Shown: positions 50,572 to 63,571, counted from the first letter of the stretch. The stretch is 64,000 nucleotides of DNA from Kiritimatiellota bacterium (GCA_014381785.1 JACNKZ010000055.1:36937-100936); one strand, 5' to 3'. Notes: generated by a model from the sequence alone, not told the origin. A program made the numbers and translations.

Positions 50572-51075
50572 TTACCACTTTTCGGAGAAAAGCCGAACAT
50601 CATCATTTGCAGGCAGGCGTGCAAGAATATTCGCCACGGAACACGCTGATCCCGGCAGTACAAGGTCCGGACACACCTCCGCCAGCGGCTGAACCACAAA
50701 CCGCCGCTCCGCCCAGCGGGGATGCGGAATCTGCAGCAGATCGCTATCGACGATCTGCTCGCCGGAAAAAAGAATATCCACATCAATGGGGCGCGGGGCA
50801 TTGCGATCGTCGGTGCGTTCCCTCTTCAGCACGTCCTCCACGCATTTGATTTTCGGAAGCCACTCCTCCGCCGTGTAGGGGCTTTCAACCACCAGCACCG
50901 CATTGAGAAACTTCATCTGACGATACTCATCTTTCACGCCCACCGGCTCGGTTTCATAAATCGACGACTGATCAACAAACGTCACTTGCGAATCCAACAG
51001 CAAAAGCGTTTTAGCCTGCGTGAGCTGCCGCAACCGCATGCCCATATTCGATCCCAAAGAAAAACCGGTCTCCAT
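50572..51075 (-). CDS. folK: 2-amino-4-hydroxy-6-hydroxymethyldihydropteridine pyrophosphokinase
   Basis: 'FSLGSNMGMRLRQL', 'SSIYETEPVG', 'RERTDDRNAPRPIDVDILF', 'IPHPRWAERRFVVQPL'. Confidence 0.9.
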   Translation of the reverse strand: METGFSLGSNMGMRLRQLTQAKTLLLLDSQVTFVDQSSIYETEPVGVKDEYRQMKFLNAVLVVESPYTAEEWLPKIKCVEDVLKRERTDDRNAPRPIDVDILFSGEQIVDSDLLQIPHPRWAERRFVVQPLAEVCPDLVLPGSACSVANILARLPANDDVRLFSEKW

Positions 51076-51139
51076 AAAATCCCTTTGGACTGCGGTGATA
51101 AAGCAAAGCGTATCACCGCCTTCAAAGCGGCGATACACC

Positions 51140-51976
51140 CTACTGGACGTTATCGCCGCACTCCATATTGTTATACTCCACTTCCCCTTTAAAAACATGC
51201 TCCGTCGGGCCGGTCAGCGTCACATTATTCACGCTATCCGCGGTCAGCTCGCCGTCGACCGTCAGCATATCTCCGCTACGGGTATGCACCAGCACCGGCA
51301 GCTTCGCCCAGCCGTTCTTCGCCGCCACCAGCGCGCAGGCGGTCACCCCGGTGCCGCACGCCAGCGTTTCCGCCTCCACGCCGCGCTCATAGGTGCGCAC
51401 CGTAATGTCTCCTTCCGGCTGAATCTGCATGAAATTCACATTGGTGCCTTCCGGCGCGAAATCGCGATGGCGGCGCACGACCGAACCGACCTCGACCACA
51501 TCCACATCCTGAACATTTCCGGTGCGCATCACCACATGTGGAACCCCGGTGTTCACAAAGCCGTAAGTCAGCGTCCGCCCCTCTGCGTCAAGCGACCCGT
51601 CGAGTTTCCAGCCCGACGGCGGCGTCATCCACAACCGCACACTCTGCTGCATCACCTCTGCGCGAATGATTCCGGCGGCGGTTTCAATCGCCATCGTTTT
51701 CCCGGTCACACCCAGCTCGCAGGCCAGCCGCGCGGCGCAGCGCGCGCCGTTGCCGCACATTTCCGCCGTGCCGCCGTCCGGATTGAAAAAGGTCATGCGG
51801 AAATCGGCGGTATCAGACGGTTCAATCAGAATGACGCCTTCCGCGCCGATCCCGGAATGCCGCGCCGCGATATGGGCGATAAACGTCCGGTCATCGACCG
51901 GAAAATCGCCGCACCGGTTGTCGAACAGAACAAAATCGTTCCGCGCACCGTGCATTTTCCAGAAATTGATTTTCAT
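51140..51976 (-). CDS. dapF: Diaminopimelate epimerase
   Basis: 'KMHGARNDFVLFDN', 'EMCGNGARCAAR', 'LACGTGVTACA'. Confidence 0.95.
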   Translation of the reverse strand: MKINFWKMHGARNDFVLFDNRCGDFPVDDRTFIAHIAARHSGIGAEGVILIEPSDTADFRMTFFNPDGGTAEMCGNGARCAARLACELGVTGKTMAIETAAGIIRAEVMQQSVRLWMTPPSGWKLDGSLDAEGRTLTYGFVNTGVPHVVMRTGNVQDVDVVEVGSVVRRHRDFAPEGTNVNFMQIQPEGDITVRTYERGVEAETLACGTGVTACALVAAKNGWAKLPVLVHTRSGDMLTVDGELTADSVNNVTLTGPTEHVFKGEVEYNNMECGDNVQ

Positions 51977-52008
51977 AGAGTAGGTCCCGTGATAATTTGC
52001 GTCCCCTT

Positions 52009-54048
52009 ATGAGCGACCCATTAAACAGCACCGAAGCGCAGAAAGAAATAGCAAAACTGCGCGCCGAGATCGAGCGGCACAACCGGCTCTACTACATCGA
52101 GGCCGCGCCGGAGCTAACGGACCGCGAATTCGACCTGATGCTGCGCCGCCTGACCGACCTTGAAACGCAGTTCCCAGAGTTCGCAGACCCGAACTCCCCC
52201 ACTCAGCGCGTCGGCGGCGAACCGCTCAAAGGGTTTCAAAATGCGGCGCACGCCGTGCCGATGATGTCGCTCGACAACCTCTTCACCCAAGAGGAAGTCG
52301 ACGCCTATGCCGCTAAACACGAAGGCCCGTTTGTGCTGGAGCCAAAAATCGACGGCATCTCCATCTCCGTGCGCTACGAAAACGGCCAGTTTGTTCAAGC
52401 GCTCACCCGCGGCGACGGCGAACGCGGCGACAATGTCTCCGCCAACTTGAAGACCATCTCCAGCTTGCCGCTGCGCCTACAGTCTGATAATCCGCCCGCG
52501 GTGTTTGAAGTGCGCGGCGAGGTCTACATGACCCGCAGCGGCTTCGCCGCGCTCAACGAACAGCGTCAGGAGGCGGGACTCGAACCGTTCGCCAACCCGC
52601 GCAACGCCTGCGCCGGATCGATGAAACTGCTCGACCCGCGCGAAGTCGCCAAACGCCCGCTCGATATTCTTTTTTACGGAACCGGCCAGCTCGACGGGAT
52701 TGAGTTTTCCACCCACCGAGAACTGCTCGACACCCTGACGGCCTTCGGCTTCAAAACCGCCCCCTTCGCGCCGACCTGCGCGGACGGTTCCGACCTTTGG
52801 AAAAACATCGAACAGCTCGACCAAATGCGCGACGAGTTTGAATACGAAATCGACGGAGCCGTCATCAAAATCGACGACCGCTCCCGCTACGCCGGGCTCG
52901 GCGGCACCGCCAAATTCCCGCACTGGGCCACCGCCTACAAATACCCGCCCGAACAGGCCGAAACCACGCTGAAAGAAATCACCATCCAGATCGGACGCAC
53001 CGGCGTGCTGACGCCCGTCGCCGAGCTCGAACCCGTCCAGCTGGCCGGAACGGTCGTGAAGCGCGCCACCCTGCACAACGAGGACGAGATCCAGCGCAAG
53101 GACATCCGCATCGGCGACCGCGTGATCGTCGAAAAAGCCGGCGAAATTATTCCCGCCGTTGTGCGCGTCGTAAAAAAGAAACGCACCGGCATCGAGCAGC
53201 CCTTCAATATGATCGCCGCCTGCGAGGCGCTCGGCATCAACCCGGTCAAGATTGAAGGCGAAGTGGCCTGGCGCATCGACGACCTGCACCACCCCGCCAT
53301 GCTCAAGCGCTGGCTGACTCACTTTGCCTCGCGCAACGGAATGGATATCGATGGGCTTGGCGAATCGATTGTTGAGCTGCTCGTCGATGCGGAGCTCGTC
53401 AAAAGCCCCGCCGACCTCTACAGCCTGACAAAGCCGCAACTGCTCGGCCTCGAGGGCTTCAAAGAGAAGAAAGCGCAGAACCTGGTCGACGGCATCGAAG
53501 CCAGCAAAAGCCGCCCATTCGACCGCATCCTCTTCGCGCTCGGCATCCGCCACGTCGGCAGCGGCGCGGCGCGTATCCTCGCCAAGGAGTTTCCAAACAT
53601 TGGAAAACTGATGGAGGCGGACGTCCAGGCCTTGGAAAAAATCCGCGACATCGGTCCAATCGTTGGAAAAAGCATCGTCGATTTTTTCCAATGTTTGGAA
53701 AACCGCAAGCTGATCGAACGGTTGCAGGCGGCGGGCGTCAATTTTGAGCAGGCCGCCAAAGGCGGCAGCGACGAGCTGGCGGGCCTGACGTTTGTTTTGA
53801 CCGGCACCATGGAGAGCCTGAGCCGCGATGAAGCGGGCGACGAAATCCGCAAACGCGGCGGATCGGTTACATCGAGCGTTTCCAAAAACACGGACTATGT
53901 CGTCGCGGGTGAAAAGGCCGGCTCCAAGCTGGCCAAAGCCGAAGCCCTCGGCGTGAAGGTGCTCGACGAAGCCGCCTTTTTAAACCTGATAGGCTCGGCC
54001 GCTCAACCGCAGGGGAAATCGGGGCAACAGGAGCTTTTTTTAGGATAA
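52009..54048 (+). CDS. ligA: NAD-dependent DNA ligase
   Basis: 'LEPKIDGISISVRYENGQFVQALTRGDGERGDNVS', C-terminal BRCT 'LTFVLTGTMESLSRDEA'. Confidence 0.97.
   Translation: MSDPLNSTEAQKEIAKLRAEIERHNRLYYIEAAPELTDREFDLMLRRLTDLETQFPEFADPNSPTQRVGGEPLKGFQNAAHAVPMMSLDNLFTQEEVDAYAAKHEGPFVLEPKIDGISISVRYENGQFVQALTRGDGERGDNVSANLKTISSLPLRLQSDNPPAVFEVRGEVYMTRSGFAALNEQRQEAGLEPFANPRNACAGSMKLLDPREVAKRPLDILFYGTGQLDGIEFSTHRELLDTLTAFGFKTAPFAPTCADGSDLWKNIEQLDQMRDEFEYEIDGAVIKIDDRSRYAGLGGTAKFPHWATAYKYPPEQAETTLKEITIQIGRTGVLTPVAELEPVQLAGTVVKRATLHNEDEIQRKDIRIGDRVIVEKAGEIIPAVVRVVKKKRTGIEQPFNMIAACEALGINPVKIEGEVAWRIDDLHHPAMLKRWLTHFASRNGMDIDGLGESIVELLVDAELVKSPADLYSLTKPQLLGLEGFKEKKAQNLVDGIEASKSRPFDRILFALGIRHVGSGAARILAKEFPNIGKLMEADVQALEKIRDIGPIVGKSIVDFFQCLENRKLIERLQAAGVNFEQAAKGGSDELAGLTFVLTGTMESLSRDEAGDEIRKRGGSVTSSVSKNTDYVVAGEKAGSKLAKAEALGVKVLDEAAFLNLIGSAAQPQGKSGQQELFLG
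53591..53700. repeat. Four phased TTCCAA-N3-TTGGAA sites in ligA (53591, degenerate 53623, 53654, 53686)
   Basis: Start-to-start spacing 32, 31, 32 bp; two perfect, one 1-mismatch, one 2-mismatch. Confidence 0.9.
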
Positions 54049-54128
54049 AAGAATTTCTGTCCAACACATCCTGATTAGTGTTCAGTAGTGACGATTTGAG
54101 CAGCAAGCTGTTATCCGGAGACAATACA

Positions 54129-55049
54129 ATGATAGAAACATTTTCCGAATTCTGGAACATTTCAGAAACCGCAACCGAAAAGATTTTTTTCACATGCACC
54201 GCATTAACGTTCATTGTCCTCTTACGCCTGCTCACCGGCATGCTAGTGAACCGCAAGGTGAAAGACGATAAACGGCGCTACCACCTCCGCCGAAGCGTCA
54301 CTTATGTCTACACAGCCATTGTCCTGCTCGTAATCGGCTCGATCTGGTTCCAGGGCATCGCCTCGCTGAGCACATTCCTCGGTCTAGCCAGCGCCGGTCT
54401 GGCGGTTGCCTTGCACGACACGATTGCCAACATTGCCGGCTTCTTTTTTATCGAAGCGCGCAAGCCGTTCCGCGTCGGCGACCGAATCGAACTGGACCAT
54501 GTAAAAGGTGATGTAATCGATATCCGGCTGTTCGAGTTCAGTATTGTCGAGGTCGGCAACTGGGTGGATGCCGATCAGAGCACCGGCCGCATCGTGCACG
54601 TGCCCAACAGCATCGTAATGAGAATGCCGCTGTCGAATTACAACATTGGCTTTGAATATATCTGGAACGAAATTCCGGTGCTGATCACCTTTGAGAGCAA
54701 CTGGAAAAAGGCCAAGGCCCTGCTCTCGGCGATCGGGAAGAAAAACACAGAGCACCTCTCACAGGGGGCACAGGCGCAGATCCGCCGCGCGGCGCGCAAG
54801 TATCTGATCATCGCCGGCACGCTGACGCCGACCGTCTACACCACGGTCAAGGACAGCGGCGTGATGCTCACCATCCGCTACATCGTCGACCCGCGCCAGC
54901 GGCGCGGGACTGAACAGCAGATGTGGGAAGAAATTCTCGACACCTTCGCGGCCGAACCGGATATTGATCTGGCTTATAACACCACCCGCTTTTTTACTGC
55001 GCCGTCACATGCGGCGGAACCATCCCAACCCCTTCCCCCGTCTAATTGA
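54129..55049 (+). CDS. MscS family mechanosensitive channel-like protein
   Basis: 'TFLGLASAGLAVALHDTIANIAGFFFIEARKPFRVGDRIEL', 'VHVPNSIVM'. Confidence 0.9.
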   Translation: MIETFSEFWNISETATEKIFFTCTALTFIVLLRLLTGMLVNRKVKDDKRRYHLRRSVTYVYTAIVLLVIGSIWFQGIASLSTFLGLASAGLAVALHDTIANIAGFFFIEARKPFRVGDRIELDHVKGDVIDIRLFEFSIVEVGNWVDADQSTGRIVHVPNSIVMRMPLSNYNIGFEYIWNEIPVLITFESNWKKAKALLSAIGKKNTEHLSQGAQAQIRRAARKYLIIAGTLTPTVYTTVKDSGVMLTIRYIVDPRQRRGTEQQMWEEILDTFAAEPDIDLAYNTTRFFTAPSHAAEPSQPLPPSN

Positions 55050-55051
55050 TC

Positions 55052-55588
55052 ATGGATACGGTTCTAATAAAAAAACTAATCTTCTCGGCCGCCGTCTTCC
55101 TTGCGGTAAACGCGCTGTTTTATCTGCTGAAACTTTCCGCCCGCAAAACGCAACAGAAGTTCGGTATCCGCAAATCGCGTTATTTCGCGATCCGCCGGAT
55201 CATGACGATCGCATCGATGCTGATGACCACCGTTCTCCTGCTGTTGGTGTGGGAAATCAGCCTACACAATGTCTGGGTCTCACTGTCCGGCATTCTGGCG
55301 GTAACCGCCATTGCCTTTTTTGCGATATGGAGTCTGGTCGGCAATATTCTGGCCGGCATTATTCTTTACTTCACCTCCCCGTTTAAAATCGAAGATGTCA
55401 TTGAGGTGATGCCGGACGAAATCTGCGGCACGGTACTGGCCATCAACACCTTCTATACCGTCCTGCTGGATGAAGATGGTGGTTATATCAACATTCCGAA
55501 CTCCCTCTTTTTCCAGAAATACATCCGGGTTAAACGCGACCGGAAACATCGGCCCGACCTGGACAATCCGGGGAACAACGAGGATTGA
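55052..55588 (+). CDS. Short MscS-like protein
   Basis: 'AIAFFAIWSLVGNILAGIILYFTSPFKIEDVIEVMPDEICGTVLAINTFYTVL.DEDGGYINIPNSLFF'. Confidence 0.85.
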   Translation: MDTVLIKKLIFSAAVFLAVNALFYLLKLSARKTQQKFGIRKSRYFAIRRIMTIASMLMTTVLLLLVWEISLHNVWVSLSGILAVTAIAFFAIWSLVGNILAGIILYFTSPFKIEDVIEVMPDEICGTVLAINTFYTVLLDEDGGYINIPNSLFFQKYIRVKRDRKHRPDLDNPGNNED

Positions 55589-55698
55589 CCAAAAAAAGGC
55601 CGCCTCCACCCGTAGGTTCTGAAAAAAGAAATTCTATCCAACACGGTTTAATTCGTGTTAATTAATACAAATTCACAATTTCCAAAAAAGGCACACAG

Positions 55699-56610
55699 AT
55701 GGCAAAGAAAATCGGTTTAGGTCGCGGGCTCGACGCCCTGATTCAGGAAAAGAAGGTCACCGCACCCGTTGCGGAAGCTCCGGCGCCGGACGGCGAGGGC
55801 ATCACTAAGCTTTCGATTAAAAAGTTGAAAGCCAACCCGAACCAGCCGCGACACACCTTCCGCGACGAGGCCCTCAAGGAGCTCACCGCCTCCGTCAAAG
55901 AACACGGCATTCTGCAGCCCCTGCTCGTCCGCAAAAAAGAGAAGCACTTTGAAGTGATCGCTGGGGAGCGCCGTCTGCGCGCCGCCATCGCCGCCGACCT
56001 GCCCGAAGTGCCCGTCATCATTCTCGACATCGGCGACCGGGAAGCCCTCGAAATCGCCCTGATCGAAAACCTGCAGCGCGACGACCTCAACGTCATGGAA
56101 ACCGCCGAAGGCTACAAAGAACTGGCCGAAAAGTTCGACCTCACGCAGGAAAAAATTGCTAAGCGCGTCGGCAAAGCCCGCGCCTCGGTAGCCAATATGC
56201 TGCGCCTGCTTGAACTGCCCGACTCCATCAAAAAGTTTCTCGAAAACGGACAGCTCTCCGCCGGACACGGCAAAGTGCTGCTCGGCGTGGAAATCGATCA
56301 GGAAAAAGAGCTACTCGCCACCCGCATCATCCGCGAAAACCTCTCCGTGCGCGCGCTCGAAAAAATCGTCGAGAAAATGAAAGCGCCGCCGAAAAAGAAA
56401 CGCGCCGAGAAAAGCGATCTGCCGCTCGACTACGTCCGCCACCTCTCCGAAAAACTGCACCAGCACTTCGGAACAGCCGTTCACATCAAGAGCACCAAAA
56501 CGCTGACCAACGGCAAAAAGGTGAAGGGTTCCATCGAGATCAACTACTACAACAACGACGACCTCACCCGCGTCCTCGAAATCCTCGGCATCACATCCGA
56601 CGACCTGTAA
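55699..56610 (+). CDS. parB: Chromosome partitioning protein ParB
   Basis: 'KKIGLGRGLDALI', 'NPNQPRHTFRDEALKELTASVKEHGILQPLLVR', 'GERRLRAA'. Confidence 0.95.
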   Translation: MAKKIGLGRGLDALIQEKKVTAPVAEAPAPDGEGITKLSIKKLKANPNQPRHTFRDEALKELTASVKEHGILQPLLVRKKEKHFEVIAGERRLRAAIAADLPEVPVIILDIGDREALEIALIENLQRDDLNVMETAEGYKELAEKFDLTQEKIAKRVGKARASVANMLRLLELPDSIKKFLENGQLSAGHGKVLLGVEIDQEKELLATRIIRENLSVRALEKIVEKMKAPPKKKRAEKSDLPLDYVRHLSEKLHQHFGTAVHIKSTKTLTNGKKVKGSIEINYYNNDDLTRVLEILGITSDDL

Positions 56611-56660
56611 GCGGCAAAGCCGCTGTAAAAAATCGAAGGTCTGAATAAAGAAATCCGCAA

Positions 56661-57899
<1,239 letters not shown>

Positions 57900-57997
57900 G
57901 GAAACTTCGTTTCTATTATTCGTTACTTGTTATTGGGTCTTCGGAAGAACAGTAAAAACTGCTCCCCGAATTTCAAATATCCAATGTCAAATATCCA

Positions 57998-58597
57998 CTA
58001 CTGGGTTTTGGCGACCACTTCGTCGACGATGCCGTATTTGACGGCTTCGGCAGCGGACATAAAAAAGTCACGGTCGGTGTCTTTTTCGAGGGTTTTGACC
58101 GGCTGACCGGTGTGATACGCAAGAATCTCATTGAGCGTCTTCTTCATGCGAAGAATCTCTTTGGTCTGGATTTCAATATCCGTGGCCTGCCCCTGCGCGC
58201 CGCCGAGCGGCTGGTGAATCATGATCCGCGAGTTGGGCAGCGCGAAGCGTTTGCCTTTGGTGCCTGCGGCAAGCAGTACCGCGCCCATGCTGGCGGCCTG
58301 CCCCACGCAATAGGTGGTGATCGGGCATTTCAGGAACTGCATCGTGTCATAAATCGCCATGCCGGCGGTGACCACGCCGCCGGGCGAGTTGATGTAGATG
58401 CTAATGTCTTTGTCCGCATCCTCGCTCTGCAAAAACAGCAGCTGGGCAATTACCAGATTACTGACGACGTCATTGATCTCGGTGCCGAGAAAAATGATGC
58501 GCTCCTTGAGCAGGCGCGAGTAAATGTCATACGCGCGTTCGCCGCGTCCGGTTGTTTCAATCACTGTTGGGATAAGCATCTGTGCAGTTTCCTTCAT
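57998..58597 (-). CDS. clpP: ATP-dependent Clp protease proteolytic subunit
   Basis: '[35 protein letters not shown]'. Confidence 0.97.
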   Translation of the reverse strand: MKETAQMLIPTVIETTGRGERAYDIYSRLLKERIIFLGTEINDVVSNLVIAQLLFLQSEDADKDISIYINSPGGVVTAGMAIYDTMQFLKCPITTYCVGQAASMGAVLLAAGTKGKRFALPNSRIMIHQPLGGAQGQATDIEIQTKEILRMKKTLNEILAYHTGQPVKTLEKDTDRDFFMSAAEAVKYGIVDEVVAKTQ

Positions 58598-58695
58598 TTC
58601 TAGACCCCGTTATTCGTTATGAGCTGTTCGTTATTGGGGAAAACCCGATTTTTGCCCGATTCTTCCGCAAATAACAAATGTCGAATACTCAATAT

Positions 58696-59991
58696 CTATT
58701 TGATCTTCGCATTTTCGATCAGGAATTCAACCGCTTTACCAAAGCGGATCTGGTCGGCCACATCATCCATGTGCCCCTCTTTTTCCAGTTCCTTGCGGAA
58801 TTCGGCGGAATCGCGCTGCTGTTGAATCGCCATTTTGGTGATTTCTTCAGAAATTTCCTCTGCACCGGCATTCAGAGATTCGGCGGCGGCGATGGCCATC
58901 ATGATGTAGCGCAGTTTGACCTGCTCATCGGCTTTCACCTGGGCTTCAGCCATCATGTCTGCGGACTGCGCGGAGACCTGTTCCTGGCTCATGCCCTGCA
59001 TCATGCGCTGGCGGGCCATATCGTACATCACGTTGCGGGTCTGCTGCTGAACCGCTGTTTCCGGCACTTCCAGCTTGGTTTTCTTCAGCAGGAATTCGCA
59101 GATGGCATCCTCTCGGCGGTGTTTTTCTTTCGCCTCGGCCGCATCGGTCAGGTGCTGGCGAATGTTTGTGCGCAGCTCCTCTTCGGACTCCACACGCAGT
59201 TTTTTCAGAAACTCTTCGTCGAGCTCCGGCAGCTTGCTTTCACGCAGGCCGGTCGCTTCCACTTTGAACTCGGCCTTCAGGCCGGACAGCTCTTTCACAA
59301 TGAACTCGGCGGGGAATTCAACGGTGATGTCCTTCTTGTCGCCGATTGAGGTGCCGATCAGCTTTTTGCCCATGCCCGGCAGGAAGGATTCGTCGTCGCA
59401 GGTGATCCAGTAGCCTTTGCCCTGGCCCATGCCGCGCGCTTCCGGAACTTTGGTTTCGAGCGGTTCGCCGTCGATGGTCGACTCGTAGGAAACCTGAACC
59501 ATATCCTTCTCTTTAGCGGGGCGCTCAGAAATATCTTCGAAGGTGGCATGCTGGCGAAGGATGCTCTCGATGGTCTCATCGACCTGTTTTTCGGTCACTT
59601 CAACCTTTTCAGCCTTGATCGGGATGCCCTGATATTTGGGCAATTTGAACTCCGGCTCCACATCCATCGTCACATCGAAGGATAGCGGCTTGCCTTCGGC
59701 CAGCTCCGGCTCGCTCACGTTGATGATCGACACCACCTTAACGCCCTCGGCTTCGATGGCTTCATGATAGAACTTCGGCACCAGACGATCCTTGAGATCG
59801 GCGGTCATTTCCTTGGCAAACTTCTTCTCCACCAGGTGCTTAGGCGCTTTACCCTTGCGGAAGCCTGGAATCGCCACGCCCCTGGCGTAAACCTTCAGCA
59901 ACTCGGTGCGCTCTTCGGTTACTGCCTCAGCGGGCACTTCAACCGTCATTGTTTTGCGGCAAACACCGGCATTCTTGAGTGAAACCTTCAT
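58696..59991 (-). CDS. tig: Trigger factor
   Basis: 'IPGFRKGKAPKHLVEKKF' plus PPIase-like and C-terminal domains; upstream of clpP-clpX. Confidence 0.95.
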   Translation of the reverse strand: MKVSLKNAGVCRKTMTVEVPAEAVTEERTELLKVYARGVAIPGFRKGKAPKHLVEKKFAKEMTADLKDRLVPKFYHEAIEAEGVKVVSIINVSEPELAEGKPLSFDVTMDVEPEFKLPKYQGIPIKAEKVEVTEKQVDETIESILRQHATFEDISERPAKEKDMVQVSYESTIDGEPLETKVPEARGMGQGKGYWITCDDESFLPGMGKKLIGTSIGDKKDITVEFPAEFIVKELSGLKAEFKVEATGLRESKLPELDEEFLKKLRVESEEELRTNIRQHLTDAAEAKEKHRREDAICEFLLKKTKLEVPETAVQQQTRNVMYDMARQRMMQGMSQEQVSAQSADMMAEAQVKADEQVKLRYIMMAIAAAESLNAGAEEISEEITKMAIQQQRDSAEFRKELEKEGHMDDVADQIRFGKAVEFLIENAKIK

Positions 59992-60349
59992 AAAATTCTC
60001 CTGTTCGGTTCAAAATCGAAAACGGCAGACCTTACGGCAGGCCCCTTACAAGGTCAATTTCCAAGGGGTGGAACTTTTTTTAGGTGCAGCTTTTTTAATC
60101 CCGATCGGTCGGGGCTCAGTTGAAAGCCCGATCCTTCGGGCCTGCTTCCACTCGAGACAAGTGTCGAGAGAGGCCGATGCTATTGCGACGGCAGTGACCG
60201 TTAGGGAACGGCAATGCCTGGAAAAATGAAAATCCTCAACAGGTGACTTTTCCAGCAGGCTACTGTATCGTGTTCTTTCTCATGTTCGCAGGTATGCGTA
60301 CCCGCACCTGCACAATAGATGAATTTATTTAACGAAGAGGATCAAACAA

Positions 60350-61189
60350 ATGCTACCACTACTTATTTCAGCGGCTGTTTCAGCTGCATCCGTTGCCGCC
60401 TGTGTTCTTACAAACACGAAATCGGAAACCGCCGGGTTCTGCGGAGTCGCCGGGTTTTTTGTTACCTACTTTCTGGTCGGGTTTCTGGTCCGCCGAAAAG
60501 TCAAAGCCGTTCAGAACGAACTGCAGGAACAGATGGAGAGCGGCCAGAAACGGATGAGCCGGAAAATTCAACAGTTCCAGAGCAAGCCCAACGGCAACAT
60601 CAAAGCCATACAGCGCCAGCTCGAAAAAGATCAGATGGAAATGATCAGCAGCGCGCTCGATTTCACCAAGCGTCTGGAGCCGTTCAAAAAATGGAGCACC
60701 CTGATGGGGCGGCAGATTGACACCATACGCATGCAGTTCCTCTATCAACTGAAAGAGTTCGAGCAGGTTGATGAACTCCTCGCGAAAAAGGGCCTGTTCA
60801 AGGGGCCCATGATGATGGAGCCCATCACCCTTGCCATGAAAATGGCGCGGCAGTACAAAAACGATGATATCAAGGGTGCTGAAAAAACCTTCAAACGCCG
60901 CATCAAGTGGTTTCGCGGAAGCCGGGGAAGCCTGCTTTACGGGCTGATGTCCTGGATCTACATGAAACAGGGCGAATCTGAAAAGGCGCGGCAGCTACTT
61001 CTCAAAGGAAAGGAAGCGACCAGCAACGAGGCGCTTGCGAGTAACTGGCAGCTGCTTTCAAACAACAAAGATAAAAGCTTCTCGAATGCCGGCCTCGGCG
61101 AAGAGTGGTACGCCCTCTATCTGGAAAACCCGCCGACTCCCAAACCGCAGCGGATGCGCGGGGACGCACGCGGCGGCCGAGGATTTTAA
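60350..61189 (+). CDS. Unknown membrane-anchored protein with coiled/TPR-like C-terminal region
   Basis: Complete ORF, N-terminal TM helices; 'SWIYMKQGESEKARQLLLKGKEA'. Confidence 0.6.
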   Translation: MLPLLISAAVSAASVAACVLTNTKSETAGFCGVAGFFVTYFLVGFLVRRKVKAVQNELQEQMESGQKRMSRKIQQFQSKPNGNIKAIQRQLEKDQMEMISSALDFTKRLEPFKKWSTLMGRQIDTIRMQFLYQLKEFEQVDELLAKKGLFKGPMMMEPITLAMKMARQYKNDDIKGAEKTFKRRIKWFRGSRGSLLYGLMSWIYMKQGESEKARQLLLKGKEATSNEALASNWQLLSNNKDKSFSNAGLGEEWYALYLENPPTPKPQRMRGDARGGRGF

Positions 61190-61244
61190 CAGCCTCACCG
61201 CCCGGGCCCTCCCGCCCCAATAAAATCATCTCTCGCAGATACAT

Positions 61245-61277
61245 AAAAAAGCCCCGTTCTTTCGAGCGGGGCTTTTT
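61245..61277. terminator. Strong rho-independent hairpin between convergent genes
   Basis: AAAAAA-GCCCCG-ttctttcgag-CGGGGC-TTTTT. Confidence 0.85.
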
Positions 61278-61331
61278 ACATGCCCACTTCGCGCCGTTGC
61301 GGCTTAAGTGAGCATTGCGGACGGGCGAGAG

Positions 61332-62105
61332 CTATGCTTTCTGCGCTTCGAAGAGCTCGTTGATGCCCTTTTCAGCGAGGTCCATCATCTGGCTCATCTG
61401 CTCTTTGGTGAAGGGTTCTTCTTCGGCGGTGCCCTGCACTTCGACCAACCGGCCGGAGGCAGTCATCACGACGTTCATGTCGACTTCCGCTTTAGAGTCT
61501 TCGAAGTAGTTCAAATCGAGAACCGGGACGCCTTTGTAGATACCAACACTAATGGCGGCGATGGCCTCTTTGATCGGATCTTCTTTGAGAAGGCCCTCTT
61601 CCATCAGGCGGTCGACCGCCAGACGCAGCGCAACGTAAGCGCCGGTGATCGAGGCGGTGCGGGTTCCGCCGTCAGCCTGAATGACATCGCAGTCGATGGT
61701 GATCTGGCGCTTGCCGAGCTTCTGCAGGTCGACCACGGCGCGCAGGGCGCGGCCGATCAGGCGCTGAATTTCCATGGTGCGTCCGCCGATGCGGCCGGTT
61801 TCGCGGCGGCAGCGGTCGGAGGTGGCGCTCGGCAACATACCGTACTCGCAGGTGAGCCAGCCGCCGGCTACATTCTGCGCGCGCATCCACGGCGGAATGC
61901 TTTCGTCCACGCTGGCCGCGCAGATCACTTTGGTATTGCCCATTTCGACCAGCACGGAGGCTTTGGCGTTGATGGTAAAGTCGCGCGTAAATTTCACGGT
62001 CCGCAATTCGTCGGGAGTCCGTCCGTCATATCTTTTTTCTTCCACGTTGATAAACTCCTCGAGGTTGATGCCGGTATTGATCTTGTTAAATAGTTTTTTG
62101 CTCAT
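61332..62105 (-). CDS. rph: Ribonuclease PH
   Basis: '[19 protein letters not shown]', '[18 protein letters not shown]', '[24 protein letters not shown]'. Confidence 0.96.
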   Translation of the reverse strand: MSKKLFNKINTGINLEEFINVEEKRYDGRTPDELRTVKFTRDFTINAKASVLVEMGNTKVICAASVDESIPPWMRAQNVAGGWLTCEYGMLPSATSDRCRRETGRIGGRTMEIQRLIGRALRAVVDLQKLGKRQITIDCDVIQADGGTRTASITGAYVALRLAVDRLMEEGLLKEDPIKEAIAAISVGIYKGVPVLDLNYFEDSKAEVDMNVVMTASGRLVEVQGTAEEEPFTKEQMSQMMDLAEKGINELFEAQKA

Positions 62106-62230
62106 AAGGCCGCCCATTATCCTGATGAATGCTCCGATTGCAATTTCCAATGCTTGGAAGAAGGCAACGCCTTCATCCGGCTACTGGAGTTGTTTAACCG
62201 CGAATCACGCGGATCAGTGCGGGCCAGGTT

Positions 62231-62307
62231 TTCACCACGAAATACACGAACCACACGAAAACAGGTTCAGATCGGCCTTTCGTGTGGTTCGTGTATTTCG
62301 TGGTAAA
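62231..62307. repeat. Long inverted repeat of CACGAA-type repeat
   Basis: ttcACCACGAAATACACGAACCACACGAAA ... TTTCGTGTGGTTCGTGTATTTCGTGGTaaa, 27-bp perfect arms. Confidence 0.95.
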
Positions 62308-62311
62308 CACT

Positions 62312-63571
<1,260 letters not shown>

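Noticed and set aside
62245-62310. Inverted repeat as IS terminal repeats
   Set aside because: Arms are separated by only 17 nt with no transposase; more consistent with a hairpin repeat.
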